Below are positions 49,401 to 58,963 of a stretch of DNA of 64,000 nt, piece by piece (positions within the stretch are counted from its first letter, which is position 1; every line of letters starts with the position of its first letter). The stretch covers positions 334,362 through 398,361 of the forward strand of contig NZ_LQMT02000032.1 in assembly GCF_001620365.2 (NCBI RefSeq). Direction: 5' to 3'. The stretch comes from Amycolatopsis keratiniphila subsp. keratiniphila (lineage in GTDB: Bacteria > Actinomycetota > Actinomycetes > Mycobacteriales > Pseudonocardiaceae). A model generated the notes under the pieces. The model ran no database searches. It worked only from the letters and a program-made list of their open reading frames with translations, and was not told the origin of the DNA. The position numbers and the translations under genes were made by a program.

Positions 49401-51017
49401 CTACGCCGGTTGGATGGTGATGGGCTCGTGCTCGGCGGCGTAGCGCTGCGCCCAGGGATAGTCCGGCTTCCCGCTGGGTGAGCGCCCGATCTCCTCCGTG
49501 AGCCACAGACTGCGTGGCACCTTGTAGCCGGCGATCTCGGTCCGTACGTGCGCTTCGAGCGCGGCGACGTCGAGTTCCTTGCCGGAGCGCGGCTGGATCA
49601 CCGCGGCCACCCGCTGGCCGAGCCGGTCGTCGGGGATGCCGATGACGAGCGCGTCGAAGACGTCCGGATGCGATTTGAGCGCACCCTCGACCTCTTCCGG
49701 GTACACCTTCTCGCCGCCGGTGTTCACGCACTGCGACCCCCGGCCGAGCAGGGTCACCGTGAGGTCTTCCTCGTAGCGCGCGTAGTCACCCGGGACGACG
49801 TACCGCTTGCCGTCGATCTCGACGAAGATCTTCTCGGTCTTCGCGGGGTCCTTGTAGTACCCGAGCGGGACGTGCCCGCGCCGGGCGATCAGGCCGATTG
49901 CGCCCGGTTTCGGCTCGACGAGCGCGCCGTCGTCGTCCACGAGGATCGCGTCCTTGCCGAAGTTGACCCTCGGACCGGCGGAATGATCGCTGTCCTTGCT
50001 GACCATGCCGATACCGGTGAACCCGCTTTCGGAGGAACCGATCGCGTCGGTGATCACCACGTTCGGGAGCAGCGACAGGAATTCCTGCTTCACCGACTGG
50101 GAGAACAGGGCGGCGTGACTCGACACCGCCACGATCGACGACGCGTCGTAGTCGCCCTCGCGGTAGGCGTCGATCAGCGGCCGCGCCATCGCGTCGCCGA
50201 CGATGGTGAGCACCTGGACCTTGTTGTCCTGCACGGCTTTCCAGACCTCGTGCGCGTCGAACCGCGGGACGAACACGACCGGGCTGCCGGTGAACAGCGC
50301 GCCGAACGCGGCCCACTGCGCGGCGCCGTGGATCAGCGGCGCGGCCGGAAGCCGGACCAGGCTGCCCGACTTGCCCTGTTCGGCGAGTGTCCATTCGTCA
50401 GGGACGTACTCGCCGGTGACGAAGTTGATGCCGCCGCCGAGCGCGCGCCAGATGTCCTCGTGACGCCACAGGACGCCCTTGGGATAGCCGGTGGTGCCGC
50501 CGGTGTAGAGGATGTAGATGTCGTCGGCGCTGCGTTCGGCGAAGTCGCGCTCGGGCGAGCCTTCGGCGAGCGCGGCTTCGTAGTCCACGCCGCCGTAGGA
50601 CGAGTAGTCGCCGTCGCTTCCGTCGTCGACAACGACAACGTGTTTCAGTTTCGGGGTTTCCGGCAGGACGGCGGCCACCGTGTCCGAGTAACCGCGTTCG
50701 TGGACCAGCGCCACGAGGTCGGCGTTGTCGAACAGGTACCGCAGTTCGCCGTGGACGTAGCGGTAGTTGACGTTGACCGCGATCGCGCGCAGCTTGTACG
50801 CGGCGATCATCGATTCCAGGGCCTCGATCGAGTTCCGGGAATAGACACCGATGTGGGATCCGGGTCCCACGCCGTGTGCGGCGAGGTGATGCGCCAGCCG
50901 GTTGGCGCGCTCTTCCAATTCGGCGAAGGTGACCCGCCGATCGCCGCAGACGACCGCGATGCGCTCCGGCACGGCGTCGACGGCGTGCTCGAGTAGATCC
51001 GCGATGTTGAGTGCCAC
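49401..51017 (-). CDS. fadD19: Steroid side-chain acyl-CoA synthetase (FadD19 type)
   Basis: Activates the C26 acid of the cholesterol side chain (3-oxo-cholest-4-en-26-oate) as CoA thioester. The 538-aa protein reads very close to M. tuberculosis FadD19: ALNIADLLEHAVDAVPER at the start, FDNADLVALVHERGYSD, the AMP-binding loop YILYTGGTTGYPKGVLWRHE, VITDAIGSSESGF, and the C-terminal CVNTGGEKVYPEEVEGALKS with the catalytic Lys in SPSGKPDY. I chose GTG 51017: it begins with the conserved ALNIAD, while ATG 51035 lies inside the operator. A good promoter places its transcript start at about this GTG. Divergent from echA19, as in M. tuberculosis. Confidence 0.93.
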   Translation of the reverse strand: MALNIADLLEHAVDAVPERIAVVCGDRRVTFAELEERANRLAHHLAAHGVGPGSHIGVYSRNSIEALESMIAAYKLRAIAVNVNYRYVHGELRYLFDNADLVALVHERGYSDTVAAVLPETPKLKHVVVVDDGSDGDYSSYGGVDYEAALAEGSPERDFAERSADDIYILYTGGTTGYPKGVLWRHEDIWRALGGGINFVTGEYVPDEWTLAEQGKSGSLVRLPAAPLIHGAAQWAAFGALFTGSPVVFVPRFDAHEVWKAVQDNKVQVLTIVGDAMARPLIDAYREGDYDASSIVAVSSHAALFSQSVKQEFLSLLPNVVITDAIGSSESGFTGIGMVSKDSDHSAGPRVNFGKDAILVDDDGALVEPKPGAIGLIARRGHVPLGYYKDPAKTEKIFVEIDGKRYVVPGDYARYEEDLTVTLLGRGSQCVNTGGEKVYPEEVEGALKSHPDVFDALVIGIPDDRLGQRVAAVIQPRSGKELDVAALEAHVRTEIAGYKVPRSLWLTEEIGRSPSGKPDYPWAQRYAAEHEPITIQPA

Positions 51018-51023
51018 TTCCTC

Positions 51024-51052
51024 AAAGTAGAACATGTTATCGTTCTGGGCAA
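51024..51052 (-). promoter_or_regulatory. fadD19 promoter with KstR-like operator (shared with echA19)
   Basis: On the minus strand: -35 TTGCCC (51052-51047), 17-bp spacer, -10 TACTTT (51029-51024), 6 nt to the GTG start. The KstR-like site tagaacatgttatc (51028-51041) matches TNNAACNNGTTNNA at all but the last base and overlaps the -10 by 2 bp. Confidence 0.8.
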
Positions 51053-51075
51053 TGGCCGCTCTATGGGAGGTTCAG

Positions 51076-51864
51076 GTGGGCGAACCGCACGCGCTGGTGG
51101 AAAAGATCGGACACACCCTCGTGGTCACGATGAACCGACCGGAGGCCCGCAACGCGCTCAGCGGCGAGATGCTCGGCATCATGGTCGAGGCGTGGAACCG
51201 GGTCGACGAGGACGAGGACGTCCGGTGCTGCGTGCTCACCGGCGCGGGTGGCGCGTTCTGCGCGGGCGCGGATCTGAAGTCGATGTCGAAGAATTCGCCG
51301 TCCGACTCGTTCGAGAAGGGCACTTTCGACCCCAGCAAGATCGAGGGCCTGCTGAAAGCGCGGCGGCTGACGAAGCCGTTGATCGCAGCCGTCGAAGGCC
51401 CGGCGATCGCGGGCGGGACCGAGATCCTTCAAGGCACCGACATCCGCGTCGCGGGCGAGAGCGCGAAGTTCGGCGTGTCCGAGGCGCGGTGGAGCCTGTT
51501 CCCGATGGGCGGTTCGGCCGTGCGGCTCCCACGCCAGATCCCGTACACCGTCGCGGCCGATCTCCTGCTGACCGGACGGCACATCACCGCGGCCGAGGCG
51601 CTGGAGATCGGCCTGATCGGCCACGTCGTTCCGGACGGCAAGGCACTGGACAAGGCACTCGAACTCGCGAGCCTCATCTCCGCGAACGGCCCGTTGGCCG
51701 TCCGCGCGATCCTCAAGACCATGCGGGACACCGAGGGCATGCACGAGGAAGAGGCCTTCAAGCTCGACGCCCAGTACGGCATCGAGGTCTTCGCGAGCGA
51801 AGACGCGAAGGAAGGCCCTCGCGCCTTCGCCGAGAAGCGTAAACCCATCTTCCGGGGCCGCTGA
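51076..51864 (+). CDS. echA19: Steroid enoyl-CoA hydratase (EchA19 type)
   Basis: Crotonase-fold enzyme of 262 aa that hydrates the side-chain enoyl-CoA formed after FadD19 and dehydrogenation. It is very close to M. tuberculosis EchA19: HTLVVTMNRPEARNALSGEM, AGGAFCAGADLKSMSK (oxyanion hole), AVEGPAIAGGTEILQGTDIR and GGSAVRLPRQIPYTVAADLL. The catalytic Glu pair of crotonases lies in GGTEILQG and FGVSEARWSL. GTG 51076 follows gggagg. Shares a control region with fadD19. The stop is 26 bp from the convergent fadD gene. Confidence 0.92.
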   Translation: MGEPHALVEKIGHTLVVTMNRPEARNALSGEMLGIMVEAWNRVDEDEDVRCCVLTGAGGAFCAGADLKSMSKNSPSDSFEKGTFDPSKIEGLLKARRLTKPLIAAVEGPAIAGGTEILQGTDIRVAGESAKFGVSEARWSLFPMGGSAVRLPRQIPYTVAADLLLTGRHITAAEALEIGLIGHVVPDGKALDKALELASLISANGPLAVRAILKTMRDTEGMHEEEAFKLDAQYGIEVFASEDAKEGPRAFAEKRKPIFRGR

Positions 51865-51869
51865 CCCCC

Positions 51870-51890
51870 GCGTTTCGTCCTCTGGATGCG
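51870..51890. repeat. gcgtttcgtcctctggatgcg unit, copy 2
   Basis: An exact copy of the 21-nt unit at 46116 occupies nearly all of the 26-bp gap between convergent echA19 and fadD. Only one arm is present, so it looks like a truncated or decayed palindrome. Confidence 0.7.
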
Positions 51891-53450
51891 TCAGGGGACG
51901 CGGTGGCCTTCCCAGTACGGGTCGCGAAGCTTGCGCTTGTAGAGCTTCCCGTTCGGGTCGCGCGGGAGTTCGGGCAGGTAGTCGACGGAACGCGGGAGCT
52001 TGAACTTCGCCAGCCGCGACGCCGCGTACTCGAGGATCTCCGCGGTCAGCTCATCGGAGGGCTCGACACCGTCCGCGGGCTCGACGACGGCCTTGATCGC
52101 CTCGCCCCAGTCCTCGTGCGGGACGCCGAACACGGCGACGTCGGCGATCTTCGGGTGCATCACCAGCTCACCCTCGATCTCCGCCGGGTAGATGTTGACC
52201 CCGCCCGAGATGATCAGATCCGCCTTGCGGTCGTGCAGGAAGAGGTAGCCGTCCTCGTCGAGATGACCGACGTCGCCGAGGGTGAACAGGTCCCCGACTC
52301 GCGCCTTGTCCGTTTTCGCCCGGTCCTTGTGGTACTCGAACTTCGAGTCGCCCATCTTCATGTACACGGTGCCGGTCTCGCCGGCGGGCAGTTCCGTGCC
52401 CTCGTCGTCGAGGATCTTGATCGTCGAACCCGGCCACGGCAGCCCGACCGAACCCGGTTTCTTCAGCCACTCCTCGCCCGAGATCGCCGTGCCGCCACCT
52501 TCGGTGGCCGCGTAGTACTCGGTGACGACCGGGCCCCACCAGTCGAGCATCCGGCGTTTGACCTCCAGCGGGCACGGGGCGGCGCCGTGGATCATCACGC
52601 GCAGCGAACTCAGGTCGTAGGCCGCGCGGACGTCGTCCGGCAGGGCGAGCAGGCGGCGGAACTGCGTCGGGACCATGTGGCTGTGCGTGACGCGGTGCCG
52701 CTCGATCAGCCGCAGCATGTCCTCGGCGTCCCAGCGGTCCATCAGCACCGCGGTATGGCCCAGCTGCAGGGAAATCGCGACGAAGTTGAGCACGGCCGTG
52801 TGATAGAGCGGCGATCCGCACAGATGCACGTGGTCGTCGTGCGGCGCCAGCCCGAAGATCCCGAAGAACCACGTCGACGCGGCCGGCACGGAGTCGGGGT
52901 CGGCGCCGGTCAGCGGCCGCCGGACACCCTTGGGCCGCCCCGTGGTCCCCGACGTGTAGAGCATCGGCGAGCCTGCCGTGCGCCGCTCCGGACGGCCGTC
53001 GCCCTCACCGGAGCCGAGTTCCTCGATCCGGCGGAAGCCGTCGACGTCGCCGACGGCGAACCGGCCGCGTTCCGGGATCCCGGCCTCGTCCGCGGCGGCG
53101 ATCGCGACGTCGGCGAACCGTTCGTGCGCGAGGAAGGCCTTGGCACCGCTGTCGGACAGGATGTAGGCGACCTCCGGCCCGACCAGATGCCAGTTGACCA
53201 CCACGATGTACAGGCCGGATTGGATGGCGGCGAAATAGGCCGCCACGAGCTCGTCGCCGTTGGGCTGCAGGACGACGACCACGTCCCCGGCCTCCAGCCC
53301 GAGGGCCTGCAGACCCCGGGCGTACGCGTTCGCTTTCGCGGCGAGGTCGCCATAACCGATCGAGCGGCCGTCCGGATCGACGAGCGCGACCCGCTCCGGC
53401 TCCTGTGCGGCGATGTTCCAGACCCCAAGTGTCCCGGTGGCAGTCGACAT
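51891..53450 (-). CDS. Acyl-CoA synthetase of the steroid island
   Basis: AMP-forming acyl-CoA ligase of 519 aa. Motifs: GSPMLYTSGTTGRPKGVRRP (about residues 165-184), TEYYAATEGGG, LFTLGDVGHLDEDGYLFLHD, SGGVNIYPAEIEGELVMHPK and the catalytic Lys in DPNGKLYKRKLRD. It is distinct from fadD19 and may act on another side-chain or ring intermediate, as the FadD17/FadD3-type enzymes do; I cannot choose. ATG 53450 lies 7 nt after the -10, so the message is probably leaderless, under a KstR-like operator. Divergent from the OB-fold/ltp unit. Confidence 0.88.
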   Translation of the reverse strand: MSTATGTLGVWNIAAQEPERVALVDPDGRSIGYGDLAAKANAYARGLQALGLEAGDVVVVLQPNGDELVAAYFAAIQSGLYIVVVNWHLVGPEVAYILSDSGAKAFLAHERFADVAIAAADEAGIPERGRFAVGDVDGFRRIEELGSGEGDGRPERRTAGSPMLYTSGTTGRPKGVRRPLTGADPDSVPAASTWFFGIFGLAPHDDHVHLCGSPLYHTAVLNFVAISLQLGHTAVLMDRWDAEDMLRLIERHRVTHSHMVPTQFRRLLALPDDVRAAYDLSSLRVMIHGAAPCPLEVKRRMLDWWGPVVTEYYAATEGGGTAISGEEWLKKPGSVGLPWPGSTIKILDDEGTELPAGETGTVYMKMGDSKFEYHKDRAKTDKARVGDLFTLGDVGHLDEDGYLFLHDRKADLIISGGVNIYPAEIEGELVMHPKIADVAVFGVPHEDWGEAIKAVVEPADGVEPSDELTAEILEYAASRLAKFKLPRSVDYLPELPRDPNGKLYKRKLRDPYWEGHRVP

Positions 53451-53457
53451 ACCCGCG

Positions 53458-53486
53458 AATCTAGAACGCGTTCCACTCAAGAGCAA
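53458..53486 (-). promoter_or_regulatory. fadD promoter with KstR-like operator
   Basis: On the minus strand: -35 TTGCTC (53486-53481), 17-bp spacer, -10 TAGATT (53463-53458), 7 nt to ATG 53450. The site tagaacgcgttcca (53462-53475) fits TNNAACNNGTTNNA fully and overlaps the -10 by 2 bp, the same geometry as at fadD19. Confidence 0.85.
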
Positions 53487-53513
53487 CCGCCAGCCAAGCC
53501 GAGATGACCGATC

Positions 53514-53542
53514 TTGCCGAGAAATCGAGAACATGTTTCACT
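53514..53542 (+). promoter_or_regulatory. Promoter of the OB-fold/ltp unit with KstR-like site
   Basis: TTGCCG (53514-53519), 17 bp, then a weak -10 ttcact (53537-53542), 6 nt before GTG 53549. The site gagaacatgtttca (53527-53540) misses the KstR pattern only at the first base. Confidence 0.5.
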
Positions 53543-53548
53543 CAGAAC

Positions 53549-54532
53549 GTGAGCGCACCTGAACTCCCGCTGTCGGCCCCGCTCAACGTGGGCTTCGACT
53601 ACACGCGTTCGGTCGGCCCGGTACTCGGCCGGTTCGTCGACGCCCTGCGCGAGCGCCGCGTCGAAGGCGTCCGGGGCAGCGACGGCCGTGTCCACGTACC
53701 CCCACTGGAGTACGACCCCGTGACCGCCGAAGCCCTGTCCGAGTTCGTTCCGGTGGCCTCCGAGGGCGAGATCGTCTCCTGGTCCTGGATCGCCGAACCC
53801 GTCGACGGCCAGCCGTTGTCGCGGCCGTTCGCCTGGGCGCTGATCCGCCTCGACGGCGCCGACACCTCGATCCTGCACGCCGTCGACGCGGGCACGCCGT
53901 CGAATGTCCACACCGGACAGCGCGTGCGGATCCGCTGGGCGGACGAGACCGTCGGGCACATCCGGGACATCGCCTACTTCGTCCCCGCCGACGGGCCCGA
54001 CACCGAAGCCACCGAGGCGCCTCCCCCGGTCGCGGACCGCGAGGAGGGCGCGCCGGTCAGCGTCGTGATCACACCGATCCACCTGCGCTACCAGCATTCC
54101 GCGTCACCCGAGGAAAGCCGGTATCTGCGCGGGCTCGCGGAGGGGAAACTGATCGGTCAGCGCTGCCCGTCGTGCGAGAAGGTCTACATCCCGCCGCGCG
54201 GCGCGTGCCCGACCGACGGCGTGCCGACCACCGACGAGGTCGAACTGCCCGACACCGGCATCGTCACCACGTTCTGCATCGTGAACGTGCCGTTCCTCGG
54301 CCAGAAGATCAAACCGCCGTACGTGGCCGCGTACATCCTGCTCGACGGCGCGGACATCGCGTTCCTGCACCTGGTCCTCGGCTGCGACGCCGCCGACGTC
54401 CGGATGGGCATGCGGGTCCGGGCCGCGTGGAAGCCACGGGACGAATGGTGGACCTCGCTGGAGAACATCGGTCACTTCGAACCGACCGGCGAACCCGACG
54501 CACCGTACGAATCCTTCGCCCACCATCTGTGA
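53549..54532 (+). CDS. Tandem OB-fold (DUF35-like) partner of thiolase-fold proteins
   Basis: Product of 327 aa matching Rv3521 of M. tuberculosis in order and content. Two OB-like halves are visible (about residues 60-150 and 195-300), the second with VPFLGQKIKPPYVAAYILLDG. Between them lies a zinc-ribbon hairpin, GQRCPSCEKVYIPPRGACPTDG, with three Cys; the fourth ligand position is Asp, so metal binding may be partial. In ChsH2/Ltp2 such a partner supports retro-aldol cleavage of the steroid side chain. GTG 53549 gives a short, probably leaderless message. It ends 8 bp before ltp4. Confidence 0.85.
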   Translation: MSAPELPLSAPLNVGFDYTRSVGPVLGRFVDALRERRVEGVRGSDGRVHVPPLEYDPVTAEALSEFVPVASEGEIVSWSWIAEPVDGQPLSRPFAWALIRLDGADTSILHAVDAGTPSNVHTGQRVRIRWADETVGHIRDIAYFVPADGPDTEATEAPPPVADREEGAPVSVVITPIHLRYQHSASPEESRYLRGLAEGKLIGQRCPSCEKVYIPPRGACPTDGVPTTDEVELPDTGIVTTFCIVNVPFLGQKIKPPYVAAYILLDGADIAFLHLVLGCDAADVRMGMRVRAAWKPRDEWWTSLENIGHFEPTGEPDAPYESFAHHL

Positions 54533-54540
54533 GGACCACC

Positions 54541-55592
54541 GTGCCAGATGTAGCAGTCGTGGGCTTCGCGCAGGCCCCCAACGTCCGCAGTACCCCGGGC
54601 ACCACCAACGGCGTGGAGATGCTGGTGCCGATCTTCGCCGAGGTCTTCGAGCGCACCGGTCTGTCCAAAGAGGACATCGGGTTCTGGTGCTCGGGTTCCT
54701 CGGACTACCTCGCCGGCCGCGCGTTCTCGTTCATCGCCGCGGTCGACGCGATCGGTGCCTTCCCGCCGATCCACGAGTCGCACGTCGAGATGGACGCCGC
54801 CTGGGCGCTGTACGAGGCGTGGCTGAAGATCCGGATGGGCGAGGTGGAGACCGCGCTGGTCTACGGCTTCGGCAAATCGTCGGCCGGGCAGTTGCGGCGG
54901 GTGCTCGCCCTGCAGATGGATCCCTACGTCGTCGCGCCGCTGTGGCCGGACTCGGTGAGCGTGGCCGGGATCCAGGCGCGGCTGGGGCTCGAATCCGGGC
55001 TGTGGTCGGAAAAGGATCTCGCCGAGGTCGCCGCGCGCAGCCGCGCGGACGCCGCCGGCAATCCCGCCGCGCAGATCTCCGGGACGGTCGAGGTCGCGGA
55101 GCTGCTCGACGCCCCCTACTTCGCGGATCCGTTGCGGGCCCACGACATCGCGCCCATCACCGACGGCGCCGCCGTGCTCGTGCTCGCCTCGGCGGAACGG
55201 GCGGCGGACCTCGTCGACAGTCCCGCGGTGATCACCGGGATCGAGCACCGGGTCGACTCCCCCGCGCTCGGCGTCCGGGACCTCACCAAGTCGCCTTCGA
55301 CGGCGGCCGCCGGGCGGGCGCTCGATCTCGACGGCGTCGAGGTCGCCGAACTGCACGCACCGTTCACCCATCAGGAGCTGATCCTGCGTGAGGCACTCGG
55401 CCTCGGCGACCAGGTGCGGATCAATCCCTCCGGCGGCGTCCTGACCGGCAATCCGATGTTCTCCGCGGGGCTGGCGCGGATCGGCGAGGCGGCGAACCGC
55501 GTCCTCGACGGCAGCGCGCGCAAGACCCTCGCCCACGCGACCAGCGGCCCCGTCCTCCAGCAGAACCTGGTCGCGACCTTGGAGGTCCTCTC

Positions 55593-55596
<4 letters not shown>
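54541..55596 (+). CDS. ltp4: Thiolase-fold lipid-transfer-type protein (Ltp4 type)
   Basis: Product of 351 aa, matching the Rv3522 size (354) and position. Thiolase fold without the thiolase catalytic set: the nucleophile loop has no Cys (HVEMDAAWALYEAW) and the usual GHP motif is GNP (NPSGGVLTGNPMF). It therefore probably acts as an aldolase-like or accessory subunit with the OB-fold protein in steroid side-chain removal, rather than in thiolysis. The start GTG 54541 has gagga in front, and the stop overlaps the next start by 4 nt (GTGA). Confidence 0.87.
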
Positions 55597-56756
<1,160 letters not shown>

Positions 56757-56772
56757 ACCACCGGCCGTGCGA

Positions 56773-56827
56773 TGTCAGGAAAGGGTCGTTCACGACGTTT
56801 TTCGTCCTGAACGACCCTTTCCTGACA
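56773..56827. repeat. Family B intergenic palindrome, copy 2
   Basis: 25-bp arms with one C-C mismatch and a TTTTT loop, between ltp3 and a convergent small gene. The outer bases (tgtcaggaaagg) differ from copy 1 (tgtcatgaaagg) on both arms, so pairing is kept. Confidence 0.92.
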
Positions 56828-56850
56828 CGCCAAACCACGCCGGCAACCCT

Positions 56851-57051
56851 TCAGCCGCGTTTGGCTTCTTCGACCTTGCCCCATCTGACATACAAGCGGA
56901 TCCTGTTCGGGCGGTGGTCCAGCGTCAAGAATTCGTGGCGCTCCCGGTCGACCACCTGGACCTCGAACCCGGCGGCCTCACATATCGAGCGCGCCTCATC
57001 CACCCGCGAACCCTCAAGATCGGTCAGAGACGGTATCCGGGCACCCGGCAT
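56851..57051 (-). CDS. Small protein resembling I78-type protease inhibitors
   Basis: Product of 66 aa. The C-terminal segment TLDHRPNRIRLYVRWGKVEE resembles the inhibitor core of I78 (potato-inhibitor-like) family proteins, preceded by EARSICEAAGFEVQVVDRE. No signal peptide is present, so it would act inside the cell. A textbook aaggagg site precedes ATG 57051, and a tight 16-bp gap follows the YihY gene on the same strand, so they are probably one operon. The family assignment is by eye. Confidence 0.7.
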   Translation of the reverse strand: MPGARIPSLTDLEGSRVDEARSICEAAGFEVQVVDRERHEFLTLDHRPNRIRLYVRWGKVEEAKRG

Positions 57052-57067
57052 CGAATCCTCCTTCAGA

Positions 57068-58090
57068 TCAGGGACGGCGGCGCGGCCGCAGGCGTTGCGC
57101 GGCCAAGGTCGCGACCACCCCGGTCACCGCGCCGACCAGCACCGGCTTGAGCCCGTGCCGATCGGGTGCCGCGACCACGGGCCGGACCACCACGGGCGGC
57201 GGCGGACGCACTGGGTCCGGCGGGGCGTCGCGCGCGGTCGCCGTCCAGGCCGTGACGAAAACCAGCATCCGCGCCACCAGCGAGATGAAGAAGATCAGAC
57301 CGATGATGGAACCGAACGCGACCCCGGTCGGTGAGTTCCCGATCAGGCGCAGGTAGATCCCACCGGCCTGCTTCAGCAGTTCGAAGCCCAGCGCCAGCGC
57401 GACCGCGCCGCGCATCGCGCTGCGGACACCGACCGGTTTCCGCGGCAACCGGGTGAGCACCCAGAGGAACACGAGCCAGTTCGCCAGCAGCGCCAACGGA
57501 ATCGAGATGGCCGACAGCACGTTGTGGCCCCAGGCGGTGTCGTCCACGCCGGCCAGCCCCAGCAGATACCGGCCGAGCGCGGACCCGGAGATGGTGATGG
57601 CGAACGAGACCAGCAGCGCGCTCGCGAGGCCGAGCAGCGCGAGCAGGTCGGCGGCGATCGTGCGCAGCAGCGGGAGATCCGATCGGTTCTGGCCCCACAG
57701 CGCGGTGAGCGCGTCCCGCAGCGAGTTCATCCAGTTCCAGCCGGAGTACAAGCCGATGATCAGACCGATGATCCCGACACTGGTGCGTTGCTCGACGAAT
57801 CCGGTGAGCAGCTCCCCCGCCTTGTCACCGAGGCCGCCGGGCAGGGTGCCGGTGATCGCGTTCAGCATCGACTCGATCAGCTGCGGCTGGCTCGCCAGCA
57901 CGAAACCCGCCACCGAAACCGCGACCATGAGGATGGGCACCAGCGAGAACAGGCTGAAATAGGTGATCGACGCGACGTAGTGGTAACCGCCGTACTCGAC
58001 GTAGCGGTTCACCGCCCGCGCCACGTGGTCCAGCCAGCGGTGGCGGGCCCGCAGCCGCTGCCATTTCGTCGGTGCTTGCTTCTCCCTCAC
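57068..58090 (-). CDS. YihY/BrkB-family inner membrane protein (second copy)
   Basis: Polytopic membrane protein of 340 aa with six helices (residues 40-290). Family-typical parts are YHYVASITYFSLFSLVPILMV, GLYSGWNWMNSLRDALTALW and GVAFGSIIGLIFFISLVARMLVFVTAW. The C-terminus is Pro-rich and ends in a hydrophobic patch (LKPVLVGAVTGVVATLAA) and RRRP. It differs from the YihY protein at 23125, so it is a distant paralogue. Its GTG start has a weak ribosome site. Not part of steroid breakdown as far as I can see. Confidence 0.88.
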   Translation of the reverse strand: MREKQAPTKWQRLRARHRWLDHVARAVNRYVEYGGYHYVASITYFSLFSLVPILMVAVSVAGFVLASQPQLIESMLNAITGTLPGGLGDKAGELLTGFVEQRTSVGIIGLIIGLYSGWNWMNSLRDALTALWGQNRSDLPLLRTIAADLLALLGLASALLVSFAITISGSALGRYLLGLAGVDDTAWGHNVLSAISIPLALLANWLVFLWVLTRLPRKPVGVRSAMRGAVALALGFELLKQAGGIYLRLIGNSPTGVAFGSIIGLIFFISLVARMLVFVTAWTATARDAPPDPVRPPPPVVVRPVVAAPDRHGLKPVLVGAVTGVVATLAAQRLRPRRRP

Positions 58091-58138
58091 ACGCCAATGT
58101 CTACCTCAGGCAAGTCACGGCTCGTGGGCAACACGCGA

Positions 58139-58927
58139 TCAAGCGAGCGCGATCAGCCGCGAGCCGTCGTCCTCCGGCAGCGACGGGCCCGCGGTCGCCA
58201 GCACGGTGTTGCCGAGAAAGTCCAGCTCACAGCCGAGGGTGGAGAGGAACGCGGTGTCGGTGGCGTCCCGGCCGGTGGCGATCCGGCAGAGGCTCTGCCT
58301 CGGCGCGAGACCGGTGGCGTCGAACACATACCAGCGGCCGTCGATCGCGGCCTCGAACACGGCGTGGAAGTCCATTGGGGACAGTCCGGGCGCGTAGACG
58401 GCGGCGAACCGGGCGGGGATGTCCAGCACACGGCACAGCGAGATGCAGACGTGCGCGTAATCGCGGCAGACCCCTTCCCCGGCGAGGTAGGTGTCGACGG
58501 CGTCGTCGGTCGGCGAACCGGAACCGACCACATAGGACAGGTGCTCGCCCACGTGCCGGACGATCGCCTCCACCTGGGTGCGCGCGTCGGGCAGGCCGCC
58601 GAAGCGGGACAGCGCGAGCCCGCCCATCCGGTCCGAGGGACAGTACCGGCTGGGCCTGGTGTAGCGGATGACGTCGTCCAGGCCGACAGGTTCGGCATCG
58701 GCCGGGTCGAGCGTGCGTTCGGCCCGGTACCGAACCACGTGTTCACCGGGCGGCAGATCGACGACCTGGGCCCGGGTCCCGTGTTCGAACGCCACCTGGC
58801 GCGGCGGCGCGGGATAGGCGAACTCCTCTTGCCCGGCCCCACCGGCGAGCGCGATCACGAACGCGGCGGGGCCGGGTTTCGTGACCCGGAAGGACATTTC
58901 GACGTCGACCTGCACGTGGGGACCCAT
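58139..58927 (-). CDS. Transglutaminase-like protein
   Basis: Cytoplasmic 262-aa protein with an N-terminal beta domain (residues 1-85) and a transglutaminase/papain-like domain. The triad is visible: Cys in GEGVCRDYAHV, His in DFHAVFEAAI, Asp in YVFDATGLAP. This bacterial group (like those near alpha-E proteins) is thought to be a protease or amidase rather than a cross-linker. ATG 58927 is chosen; a longer frame reaches 58945. It precedes cyp125 on the same strand by 36 bp in reverse order, with no functional link evident. Confidence 0.85.
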   Translation of the reverse strand: MGPHVQVDVEMSFRVTKPGPAAFVIALAGGAGQEEFAYPAPPRQVAFEHGTRAQVVDLPPGEHVVRYRAERTLDPADAEPVGLDDVIRYTRPSRYCPSDRMGGLALSRFGGLPDARTQVEAIVRHVGEHLSYVVGSGSPTDDAVDTYLAGEGVCRDYAHVCISLCRVLDIPARFAAVYAPGLSPMDFHAVFEAAIDGRWYVFDATGLAPRQSLCRIATGRDATDTAFLSTLGCELDFLGNTVLATAGPSLPEDDGSRLIALA

Positions 58928-58963
58928 GGCCCCATGGTGCCCCACGGCCGCGGTCCCGGCCGA

